Assembly (NCBI GenBank): GCA_017519685.1
Contig: JAFWRV010000103.1
Span: forward strand, 1-13,079
Reading direction: 5' to 3'
Source of the DNA: Clostridia bacterium
GTDB lineage: Bacteria; Bacillota; Clostridia; Oscillospirales; Acutalibacteraceae
DNA length: 13,079 nucleotides
The notes below the pieces were generated by a model. It ran no database searches. It was not told where the DNA came from and worked only from the letters and a program-made list of their open reading frames with translations. Numbering within the stretch: position 1 is the first letter of the stretch; each line of letters begins with the position of its first letter. The translations under genes were made by a program, and so were the position numbers. Shown in pieces: positions 1 to 7,600 of the stretch.

Positions 1-1745
1 CTTCCTTCTCCGGTGCAGGTTGCCGGGGTGATTACCGTTTCGCTGAAAACATGGGTGTGACCGCCGGGATTATCGGGGTCGAGCTTTGTTCCGGGTTTGG
101 TTCTTGTATCTATTTCTCCGCATCTTGAACAGGTTGCCGTTTCGGTGCCGTCGTGTTCTGTTGTAGCGTCGTTGTTATAAACATAAGTGCCGAAGTCATG
201 ACCGAGCGGATCTGTTACATTACCTTTTGAAATTATTCCGTCGGGATAGTCGGGGTTATTTTCGTTATCGCAGATTTCACAATATATATCCGCTTCTTTT
301 CCGCTTTGCGTGCAGGTGGGTGCAATATAATTAATCGCTTTTTCCGCTTCGGGATGCTGATGCGCCGACGGTGTTTTCCACTCCGCTCTGAAAGTGACAT
401 CGGAAGTCAGCGTGTACTGCGCTCCGGCGGGATAAACTGATGAGCCGTCATTCCATCCGTTGAATACATAACCGGATTTTGAAGGGGCATCGGGGAGAGT
501 TATGTCTGTACCGGCTTTACTTGCCGCGATGGAGGTTACGCCGTCGCTGTCAACAAATTTCGCGGTGTAGCTTACGGCTCCGCTTTCATCTATTATGAAA
601 ACATGGTTCATGTCTTCCGTGTGAAGATTTGCGTAGGTCATTGCCGGTATATCTTTTGAATTGACGCCCTGACCCGCGACGACTCCTTTGTTGAATGATA
701 CGCCTGCGGTGTTGGGATCGCCTATTGCCGCGATATTGAATGTGTTTCTGTATCTGTTGTCCGCGAGTTTTGATATGGATTCTTCAAATCCCACATGACC
801 CGCGGTGCCGTCGGGGACATAGTCAACTGTGTTTGAAATATCGCCGCGGTACGGCTCCGAATGGGTTCTGACTTTTACGGTTTCGTAATTGACATATTCA
901 TCGGCATTGAAAGCCGGAATGCCGATATTGATTGAGGGATCCATAACGGCCTGTCTGAATACATCCCAGCGGAACGTTGTTTCCGCGGCAGGGGCGGGCG
1001 TAAAAGACGCAACCTCGTGATTGTAAGGAACCTGCGCCATAAAAGCCGGAAGCGGAAATTCATAAACATTCATTGCGGCTTTATCGTCAGCCGTGGCGGG
1101 ATGAGTCGCGCTGACATTACCCGTTTTCCAATCTTCCGAACCCGAAATGATATTGCTCGGATATCCGGTGTTGTACAGACCGTCTCCGTATTTTCCGTCG
1201 GCGGCTGTTTCCCCGATATAACCCGCGCTGCCTGAAAGCTTTCTGTACCAGTCTTTTGAGTAATCATAAGATAAACCGCTTTTATAAGAATCGGGGACAA
1301 TGTCAAAGAATGTTCTGTCAAACTGAATATCCGTGATGTAACCGCTGATTCCGATATTTGATTTGACATATTGTACCATCAGCAGCTTTTCACCTGCCTG
1401 TACCCTGTGGTCGGTCAGTTTCCACTGTCCTCCCTCACGGTCGGTGAAATCCGCGCTTTCACCCTGCTTAAGGGGCTCGTAAAACTCAAGCGCGCAATAA
1501 ATCCAGGGGTGCGCGTAATCTTCATAAGCGCCGTATTCGGAGGCAAGGTCGGCAAATGACCTTACTCCGTACTCTCTGTCGGCGCTGAAAGGTTCATTCC
1601 AATGATTTTCACCGAGAGCGGCATTGTTTTCGTATGCCGATGTCCCTGCCGCGAGAGCGGTAAACGCCGTCAGAGGGGCGGCTGAAACAAGGGCAATCAA
1701 TACGCTCAGAAAAGCCGCGGTGAAAGCTTTAGTTGCCTTTATCAT
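1..1745 (-). CDS. Large secreted/surface multidomain protein, C-terminus beyond window (partial)
   Basis: The reading frame is open from an ATG at 1745 to the left edge, giving 581 residues and no stop. The start follows AAAGGAGGA at 1751-1759 with a 5-base spacer and a strong promoter. Residues 1-37 form a signal peptide: basic start (MIKATK), hydrophobic core about 8-22, Ala-rich cleavage zone near 30-37. Residues about 105-350 look like a beta-sandwich with cohesin-like wording (an 'AGEKLLMVQYVKS' strand followed by 'ITDIQFDRTFFDIV'); that assignment is tentative. Residues about 391-456 match the InlB B / Listeria-Bacteroides repeat type (YTAKFVDSDG ... SGYVFNGWNDG ... FRAEW). From 468 on there are Cys-pair modules (C478/C489/C492, C539/C542, C577 starting another). 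The protein is probably exported and displayed or released for adhesion or carbohydrate interaction, but its substrate is unknown. The anchor (sortase motif, dockerin or SLH) would lie beyond the edge. It is separated from ackA by a terminator-like hairpin. Confidence 0.85.
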   Translation of the reverse strand, partial: MIKATKAFTAAFLSVLIALVSAAPLTAFTALAAGTSAYENNAALGENHWNEPFSADREYGVRSFADLASEYGAYEDYAHPWIYCALEFYEPLKQGESADFTDREGGQWKLTDHRVQAGEKLLMVQYVKSNIGISGYITDIQFDRTFFDIVPDSYKSGLSYDYSKDWYRKLSGSAGYIGETAADGKYGDGLYNTGYPSNIISGSEDWKTGNVSATHPATADDKAAMNVYEFPLPAFMAQVPYNHEVASFTPAPAAETTFRWDVFRQAVMDPSINIGIPAFNADEYVNYETVKVRTHSEPYRGDISNTVDYVPDGTAGHVGFEESISKLADNRYRNTFNIAAIGDPNTAGVSFNKGVVAGQGVNSKDIPAMTYANLHTEDMNHVFIIDESGAVSYTAKFVDSDGVTSIAASKAGTDITLPDAPSKSGYVFNGWNDGSSVYPAGAQYTLTSDVTFRAEWKTPSAHQHPEAEKAINYIAPTCTQSGKEADIYCEICDNENNPDYPDGIISKGNVTDPLGHDFGTYVYNNDATTEHDGTETATCSRCGEIDTRTKPGTKLDPDNPGGHTHVFSETVITPATCTGEG

Positions 1746-1783
1746 ATTAATCCTCCTTTGTAATTTGACGGTACTGTACTTCT

Positions 1784-1812
1784 ATTATACACATTTTATT
1801 ATTATATTTCAA
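1784..1812 (-). promoter_or_regulatory. Sigma-A-type promoter for the secreted-protein gene
   Basis: Read on the minus strand, TTGAAA (1807-1812) is followed by a 17-base spacer and a perfect TATAAT (1784-1789). Transcription should begin near 1777, giving a leader of about 32 bases that contains the AAAGGAGGA ribosome binding site. The spacer is almost pure A/T. The match is near consensus, so the gene is probably well expressed and is not simply read through from ackA. Confidence 0.75.
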
Positions 1813-1870
1813 TAAACAATGCCGATTTACTTTTGAAATTATGATTTTTCCGCGGGCGGAATCCCGGTGA

Positions 1871-1908
1871 ATATGAAGAAACGGTTCACGGGTTTTCCGT
1901 GAACCGTT
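1871..1908 (-). terminator. Probable rho-independent terminator of ackA
   Basis: A perfect 12-bp inverted repeat, AACGGTTCACGG (1880-1891) with CCGTGAACCGTT (1897-1908) and a 5-base loop, begins 18 bases past the ackA stop codon. In the ackA direction it is followed by TCTTCATAT, a weak, interrupted T-tract. The stem is strong and correctly placed. The poor U-run means termination could be partial. Confidence 0.65.
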
Positions 1909-1926
1909 ACAGAGTGTATCGCAGGA

Positions 1927-3129
1927 TTATAAACTGTCAACGATTGCCTTGGTGTCTCTGGCAATGACGAGCTCCTCGTCTGTCGGAATGACAAACATCT
2001 TAAGCTTTGAGCCGGGAACGGAGATTTCAACTTCCTCGCCTCTGAGGTGGTTCTTTTCTTCGTCAATCGCGGTGCCGAGGAAAGCAAGCTTATCGGCAAC
2101 TCTTGTTCTGTACTGAGGATTGTTTTCTCCGATACCGCCGGTGAATACAACGGCGTCGATTCCGCCCATAGCCGCGGCAAAGCCGCCGATATATTTGACA
2201 AGCTGATGGCAGAGCATTGATTCAACAAGCATAGCGACGGGATCGCCTTCCTTGGCGCGGTTTTCGATTGTTCTGTTGTCGCTGGTGCCGGCAATACCGA
2301 GCATGCCGCTCTTTTTATTCATAAGAGTGTCCATTTCATCGGGTGAAAGGTTATGCTCTTTCATTATTGTGGTAACAATAGCGGGGTCGATTGAGCCGCA
2401 GCGCGTGCCCATAATAATACCTTCAAGCGGGGTAAGACCCATGGTGGTGTCAAGACATTTTCCGTCTTTGACCGCGGAAATCGAAGAACCGTTTCCGAGA
2501 TGGCAGGTGACAATCTTTGTGCCCTCCGCCTTGCCGCCGAGAAGTTCAATGCAACGGCCGCTGACATATCTGTGAGAGGTGCCGTGAAAACCGTATCTGC
2601 GGATACCGTCTTTCTCATAAAATTCATAAGGCAGGGCATAGAGATACGCGTAGTCGGGCATTGTCTGATGGAATCCTGTGTCAAAAACAGCAATCTGCGG
2701 AACATCGAGAATCTTTTCCATCGCTTCGATACCCTTGAGATTTGCGGGATTGTGAAGGGGACCGAATTTGAAGCACTCCTTAATGGCTTCTTTGACAGCG
2801 TCGGTAACAAGTACGGAAGCGCTGAATTTTTCACCGCCGTGAAGGACTCTGTGACCGACAGCGCCGATTTCTTTGAGGTCTGAGATTACGCCGTTTTCCT
2901 TGCTTACAAGGGCATCAAGCACAATCTGGATTGCCTCGCCGTGGTCCGCCATAGGCGTGAATTTGTCTTTTATGTTTTTGCTGCTGTCCGCAGGAACCTT
3001 ATGAGTGAACGCGGCGTTTGAATCGCCTATCTGTTCGCAGATTCCTTTCGCGAGGAGGGTTTCGTCTTCCATATCTATAAGCTGATATTTAAGGGAAGAA
3101 CTGCCGCAGTTGAGAACGAGAATTTTCAT
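1927..3129 (-). CDS. ackA: Acetate kinase
   Basis: AckA interconverts acetyl phosphate + ADP and acetate + ATP in the cytosol, the substrate-level ATP step of acetate fermentation. The 400-residue protein is full length for the family and of the ASKHA fold. Signatures in order: NCGSSSLKY at 7-15 (N7), GHRVLHGG at 92-99 (R94), FDTGFH at 149-154 (D150), the FHGTSH signature at 181-186 (H182), HLGNGSS at 210-216, GTRCG at 241-245 (R243), FTGGIGEN at 329-336, and TDEEL near 383-387 carrying the conserved Glu. All catalytic positions known for the family are present. GGAG at 3139-3142 lies 9 bases before the ATG. pta (phosphotransacetylase), its frequent neighbour, is not adjacent on either side. 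The gene is divergent from tmcAL and followed by a hairpin terminator, so it is probably monocistronic. Confidence 0.97.
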   Translation of the reverse strand: MKILVLNCGSSSLKYQLIDMEDETLLAKGICEQIGDSNAAFTHKVPADSSKNIKDKFTPMADHGEAIQIVLDALVSKENGVISDLKEIGAVGHRVLHGGEKFSASVLVTDAVKEAIKECFKFGPLHNPANLKGIEAMEKILDVPQIAVFDTGFHQTMPDYAYLYALPYEFYEKDGIRRYGFHGTSHRYVSGRCIELLGGKAEGTKIVTCHLGNGSSISAVKDGKCLDTTMGLTPLEGIIMGTRCGSIDPAIVTTIMKEHNLSPDEMDTLMNKKSGMLGIAGTSDNRTIENRAKEGDPVAMLVESMLCHQLVKYIGGFAAAMGGIDAVVFTGGIGENNPQYRTRVADKLAFLGTAIDEEKNHLRGEEVEISVPGSKLKMFVIPTDEELVIARDTKAIVDSL

Positions 3130-3154
3130 AATTAATCACTCCGTAAAAAAATAC

Positions 3155-3183
3155 TTGAAATCTTGCCTTAACTATTTTATTAT
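3155..3183 (+). promoter_or_regulatory. Candidate tmcAL promoter, overlapping the ackA promoter
   Basis: On the plus strand, TTGAAA (3155-3160), 17 bases, then TATTAT (3178-3183); each hexamer matches the sigma-A consensus at 5 of 6 positions. Transcription would begin near 3190, leaving a leader of about 51 bases before the tmcAL ATG. The -10 overlaps the -10 of the divergent ackA promoter by five base pairs. Confidence is moderate because the region is AT-rich. Confidence 0.5.
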
Positions 3184-3207
3184 ATACCTGCAATCTATGT
3201 TTTGCAA
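3179..3207 (-). promoter_or_regulatory. Sigma-A-type promoter for ackA
   Basis: On the minus strand, TTGCAA (3202-3207), a 17-base spacer, then a perfect TATAAT (3179-3184). The predicted start near 3172 gives a leader of about 43 bases. This is the best-scoring promoter in the ackA-tmcAL gap. Confidence 0.65.
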
Positions 3208-3240
3208 GAGTAAAATATAAAAATATTCGGAGAATGAAAA

Positions 3241-4410
3241 ATGATTATCGGAGGAACGGTCGCGGAATTCAATCCGTTTCATAACGGGCATGCCGGTTTT
3301 GCAGCGAGGGCGCGTGAAATGGGTATAACTCACTTGATTGCCGTGATGAGCGGAAATTTCGTTCAGCGCGGTGAGCCCGCTATTCTGCCCGCGCCTGTCA
3401 GAGCGAAGGCGGCTCTTGAATGCGGCGTTGATCTTATTCTTCAGCTTCCCGTAACTTACGCGCTTTCCGGAGCGCGCGGCTTTGCGCGCGGCGCGGTTGA
3501 AATGCTTGACGCGTGCGGAGTCTGCGAAAAGCTGGTTTTCGGAAGTGAATGCGGCAACGCCGACATTCTCAGAAAGACGGCTTCGCTGATTGAGAGTAAA
3601 GAAGTCAACGAGAAAATCAGAGCTTATCTTGAAACCGGAATGACTTATGCCTCCGCCAGGGAAAACGCCGTCAGGGAAATCGACCCCGCCGCGGCGGATA
3701 TAATAAAATATCCCAATAATATTCTCGGCGTTGAATATATCGGCGCGCTTTCGGAAATCTCATCCTCAATCGAAGCGGTAACAGTCGCGAGAACCGGTGC
3801 GATGCATGATTCCCCTTTGACTTCCGGAGAGATTGCAGGCGGGATGGAGATACGCAGAATGATGCTTGAGGGCGAAAAAGCCGATGCTTTTTTACCGGAT
3901 GTTTATCACGGTAAGGAATCGCAGAACATAGTATCTTTAAACAAATTTGAAACTGCGGTTTTGTGCAGAATGCGAACAATTTCAACCGCTGAACTTGCAA
4001 AGGCTCCCGATGTATCCGAGGGGATAGAAAACAGGATTTCCGCCTGCGCTGTTTCGGGAGCGACGCTTGACGAAATGTACGGAAAAATCAAGACAAAGAG
4101 ATATACGCTTGCCCGGATAAGACGGATTATCGTGAACTCTTTTCTCGGCATCACGGCTGATGATGCCGCCATACCGGTGCCGTATCTCAGGGTAATCGGA
4201 TTCAACGACAGGGGAGCGGAGATTATCAGGATGATGAAAGAAAACGCGTCCCTGCCGGTTGTTTCAAAAACAGCCGATATTGCCGCGCTTGATGAGCGGG
4301 CAAAGAGAGTTTTCTCGCTTGAGTGCAGGGCAACCGATGTTTACTCCGCCTGCCTGACGGAGCCCGTGAGCGGCGGCGCGGAAAAGGATTTCAGACCGGT
4401 TATCGTCTGA
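3241..4410 (+). CDS. tmcAL: tRNA(Met) cytidine acetate ligase
   Basis: TmcAL makes N4-acetylcytidine at the wobble position (C34) of elongator tRNA-Met, using free acetate and ATP through an acetyl-adenylate; older annotations call it YlbM, DUF795 or a predicted nucleotidyltransferase. At 389 residues it is full length. The N-terminal nucleotidyltransferase-like domain shows VAEFNPFHNGH (7-17) with the H14/H17 nucleotide-binding histidines, MSGNFVQRGEPA (36-47), a GVDLILQLP stretch (62-70), VFGSECG (99-105) and YPNNILGVEY (157-166). The C-terminus ends in the family-like 'DFRPVIV'. The usual 'SAT-x-IR' motif reads AGGMEIRRMMLEG (199-211), a mild divergence. The ATG at 3241 has GGAG at 3229-3232, 8 bases upstream. 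It is divergent from ackA, whose product is the acetate this enzyme uses; a functional link is inference. The next gene, rpoB, has its own promoter. Confidence 0.93.
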   Translation: MIIGGTVAEFNPFHNGHAGFAARAREMGITHLIAVMSGNFVQRGEPAILPAPVRAKAALECGVDLILQLPVTYALSGARGFARGAVEMLDACGVCEKLVFGSECGNADILRKTASLIESKEVNEKIRAYLETGMTYASARENAVREIDPAAADIIKYPNNILGVEYIGALSEISSSIEAVTVARTGAMHDSPLTSGEIAGGMEIRRMMLEGEKADAFLPDVYHGKESQNIVSLNKFETAVLCRMRTISTAELAKAPDVSEGIENRISACAVSGATLDEMYGKIKTKRYTLARIRRIIVNSFLGITADDAAIPVPYLRVIGFNDRGAEIIRMMKENASLPVVSKTADIAALDERAKRVFSLECRATDVYSACLTEPVSGGAEKDFRPVIV

Positions 4411-4429
4411 AAACCGTACGGCTTTTTTT
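4389..4429 (+). terminator. Possible weak terminator of tmcAL
   Basis: An 8-bp inverted repeat (4389-4396 with 4405-4412, 8-base loop) includes the tmcAL stop codon. It is followed about 10 bases later by a run of seven T (4423-4429). An alternative 5-bp pairing, CGGTT (4397-4401) with AACCG (4412-4416), sits closer to the T-run. Neither is a textbook terminator, so read-through toward rpoB is plausible. Confidence 0.35.
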
Positions 4430-4468
4430 ACAAACTTTCAAAAATTTTATATCGGATTTTTGTGATAT

Positions 4469-4496
4469 TATACAAATATTTAAAATCTTTTATAAT
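4469..4496 (+). promoter_or_regulatory. Possible upstream rpoB promoter in an AT-rich tract
   Basis: A perfect TATAAT at 4491-4496 is preceded by TATACA (4469-4474) with a 16-base spacer. The -35 is weak (4 of 6) and the surroundings are very A/T-rich, so chance is a serious alternative. The tract 4433-4509 may instead act as an UP element for the downstream promoter. Confidence 0.3.
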
Positions 4497-4511
4497 ATAA
4501 CAAATTAATGC

Positions 4512-4540
4512 TTGACTTTTAAAGACAGGGCGATTATAAT
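4512..4540 (+). promoter_or_regulatory. Main sigma-A promoter of rpoB-rpoC
   Basis: TTGACT (4512-4517), 17 bases, then a perfect TATAAT (4535-4540), preceded by a long A/T-rich stretch. The predicted start near 4547-4548 gives a leader of about 109 bases before the rpoB ATG. Another TATAAT lies at 4553-4558 without a matching -35. The promoter sits inside the left half of the hairpin at 4521-4579. Confidence 0.75.
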
Positions 4541-4579
4541 TCCATTCACTTTTATAATGGAAGAAGATGCCCTGTTTTT
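4521..4579 (+). terminator. Terminator-like hairpin spanning the rpoB promoter (possible attenuator)
   Basis: AAAGACAGGGC (4521-4531) pairs with GCCCTGTTTTT (4569-4579) over 11 bp including one G-U. Inside it TTCCAT (4540-4545) pairs with ATGGAA (4557-4562) around an 11-base loop. The right arm runs into TTTTTATTCTTTTATTT. An alternative inner pairing, ATTATAA (4533-4539) with TTATAAT (4552-4558), excludes the TTCCAT stem. Transcripts entering from upstream would carry the full hairpin. Those starting near 4547 would lack the left arm and escape it. Confidence 0.55.
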
Positions 4580-4656
4580 ATTCTTTTATTTAGAAGATAT
4601 TTAAAGGCAAAAACGGCATTTTCCGGCAAGCAATTTATTGAACGGAGGATTATCAG

Positions 4657-7600
4657 ATGCTCAATGTGAAACCCGTTACAAGAGGAAGCTGCGAGAGAAT
4701 GAGCTTCGGCAAAATCAATGAGGTTATGGGTATTCCCAATCTTATTGAGGTGCAGAAATCATCCTACGAGTGGTTCCTCAACACAGGATTGAAGGAGGCA
4801 TTCCGCGATATGGCAGATATCACGGATTACTCAGGCAACCTTGTGCTCAGTTTCATCGATTACAGGCTTAACGAACAGCCGAAGTACACGGTCCGCAAGT
4901 GTAAGGAAAGAGACGCGACTTACGCCGCTCCTCTCAGAGCCACTGTCAGACTGCAGAACAAAAACACCGGAACGATCAAGGAGTCCGAGGTCTATATGGG
5001 CGATTTCCCGATTATGACCGAAAGCGGCACCTTCGTCATCAACGGCGCGGAGAGAGTTATAGTCTCCCAGCTTGTCCGTTCGCCCGGCGTTTATTTTGCG
5101 ATGACACACGACAAGACCGGTAAGGAACTCTACACCAGCACCATCAACCCCAACCGCGGCGCCTGGCTTGAGTATGAAACGGATGTCAACGATATTTTCT
5201 ATGTCAAAATCGACAAGAACAAGAAACTCCTCATCACGACTTTCGTGCGCGCTCTCGGCCTGAGTTCCAATGAGGATATCCGCAATTATTTCGGCGATGA
5301 CATCAAGATTGAAGCTACTCTTGAAAGAGACGAAACGAAGAATACCGAAGAAGCTCTTATGGAGATATTCAAGAAGATGCATCCCGGCGAGCCCGTAACC
5401 CTTGAAAGCGCACAGCAAAACATCGATAATCTCTTCTTTGACGCATACAGATATGAAATTTCCAGAGTCGGCCGTTATAAATATAACAAGAAGCTTGCCC
5501 TGCTTAACCGTCTGCCCGGTCATAAGCTTGCACAGCCGGTTGTTGATGAAGAAACCGGTGAAGTGCTCGGCGAGCCCGGTGAAGAAATAACAAAAGAAAA
5601 AGCCATTGAGTTTGAAAACGCCGGAGTATGGCGCGTGGTTCTCGCGTGCGAGGACGGCACGGAGCTCACCGTCGCCTCAAACCGTATGGTCGATCCTCTC
5701 GCGAAGCTTCCTTCCGGCTTCACTAAAGAAGAACTCGAAGCGATTGCGATAGGCGAAAAAGTCAGATACAGCGTTCTTCAGGAAATCCTTGAAAAGTGCG
5801 GCGACGATAAGGAAGCCCTCCTTGAGGAAATGAGAAGCCGCTGCGATGACCTTATTCCCAAACATATAATCAGAGACGACATCTATGCTTCCGTCAACTA
5901 TGTCAACTGCCTTACAAAAGGCGTGGGCAACACCGACGACATAGACCATCTGGGCAACAGAAGAATCCGCTCCGTCGGCGAGCTGCTCCAGAACCAGTTC
6001 AAAATCGGTCTTTCGAGAATGGAAAGAGTCATCCGTGAAAGAATGGCTATCCAGGCGCAGGAAGAAGACGAGAAGATTACTCCCCAGAGTCTTATCAATA
6101 TCCGTCCGGTAACCACGGCAATCCGTGAATTCTTCGGTTCATCACCGCTTTCACAGTTCATGGATCAGTCCAACCCCCTCGCGGAGCTTACCCACAAGCG
6201 CCGTATCTCCGCTCTGGGCCCCGGCGGTCTTTCAAGAGACCGCGCCGGATTTGAAGTCCGCGACGTTCACTACACACACTACGGCAGAATGTGCCCGATT
6301 GAGACCCCCGAAGGTCCCAACATCGGACTTATCTCTTATCTTGCCACTTACGCGAAAATCAACGGCTACGGCTTCATAGAGGCCCCTTACCGCAAGATTC
6401 AGAAAACTTATGACAAGAAGGGCAACCTCAAGGATGTCCGTGTTCTTGACGAAGTTGAGTATATGACCGCCGACACCGAGGACGAATTCATTATCGCCCA
6501 GGCGAATGAACCTCTTGACAGTGAAGGCAGGTTCATCAATGAAAGAATAGCCGTCAGACATACAGACGGATTTGCCGAAACCGAGTATTACAATGCCGAC
6601 TACATGGACGTTTCGCCCAAGATGGTTGTTTCGGTCGCTACGGCAATGATTCCGTTCCTTGAAAACGATGACGCCAACCGCGCTCTGATGGGCTCCAACA
6701 TGCAGAAGCAGGCGGTTCCTCTTCTCAGAACGGATGCCCCGATAGTCGGTACCGGTATGGAATACAAGGCGGCGGTTGACTCCGGTGTCTGCGTTCTCGC
6801 CAAGAAGGGCGGTATTGTCACCAAGGTAAGCGCCGACAGTATTTCGATTCATGAGGACGGAATGGATCCCGACGAAGTCCGCGAATACGAAATCATTAAG
6901 TTCATGCGTTCCAACCAGGCAACCTGTAACAACCAGAGACCCATCGTTTCTGTCGGTCAGAGAGTTGAAGAGGGAGAAGTTATTGCCGACGGTCCCGCGA
7001 CATCAAACGGCGAGATAGCGCTCGGAAAGAATGCTCTCATCGGCTTTATGACCTGGGAGGGCTACAACTACGAGGACGCTGTTCTTATCAACGAAAAGCT
7101 CGTAAGAGACGATGTTTACACATCTATTCATATTGCAGAATATGACACCGAAGCCAGAGAAACCAAACTCGGGCCCGAAGATATAACCAGAGATATTCCC
7201 AATACAGGTGAAGACGCACTTGCCAATCTTGACGAGGAAGGCATCATCCGTATAGGCGCGGAAGTCCGTTCCGGTGACATTCTTGTCGGTAAAGTCACAC
7301 CCAAGGGCGAAACCGAAATGACTCCCGAAGAAAGACTGCTTCACGCCATTTTCGGCGAAAAAGCAAAAGAAGTCCGTGACACCTCACTCAGAGTTCCTCA
7401 CGGCGAATACGGCGTTGTTGTCAACGTTCAGGTTTATACAAAAGAAAACTGCGACGAACTTTCACCCGGCGTAAACAAGATAGTCCGTTGCTACATTGCC
7501 CAGAAGCGTAAGCTTTCTGTCGGCGATAAAATGGCGGGCCGTCACGGTAACAAGGGCGTTGTTTCCCGCATTCTTCCCCAGGAAGATATGCCCTTCCTTC

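Noticed and set aside
1070..1369. Short open frames in other frames within 875-1815
   Set aside because: The true minus-strand frame is continuously open from 1745 to the edge with a signal peptide, a ribosome binding site and recognisable domains, so these are overlaps in wrong frames.
4618..4632. CGGCA direct repeat (CGGCATTTTCCGGCA) in the rpoB leader
   Set aside because: Two five-base copies are too short to support a repeat element or operator without comparative data.
4831..5523. Long minus-strand open frames in rpoB (also 6232-6852 and 7462-8034)
   Set aside because: They are shadows of the rpoB codon pattern; none shows an independent promoter and recognisable product.
6121..6216. 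Possible rifampicin-resistance substitutions in RpoB (A509, S505, P497)
   Set aside because: A509 is the normal residue in Firmicutes such as B. subtilis, and the other two positions vary naturally. The key resistance positions are wild type.
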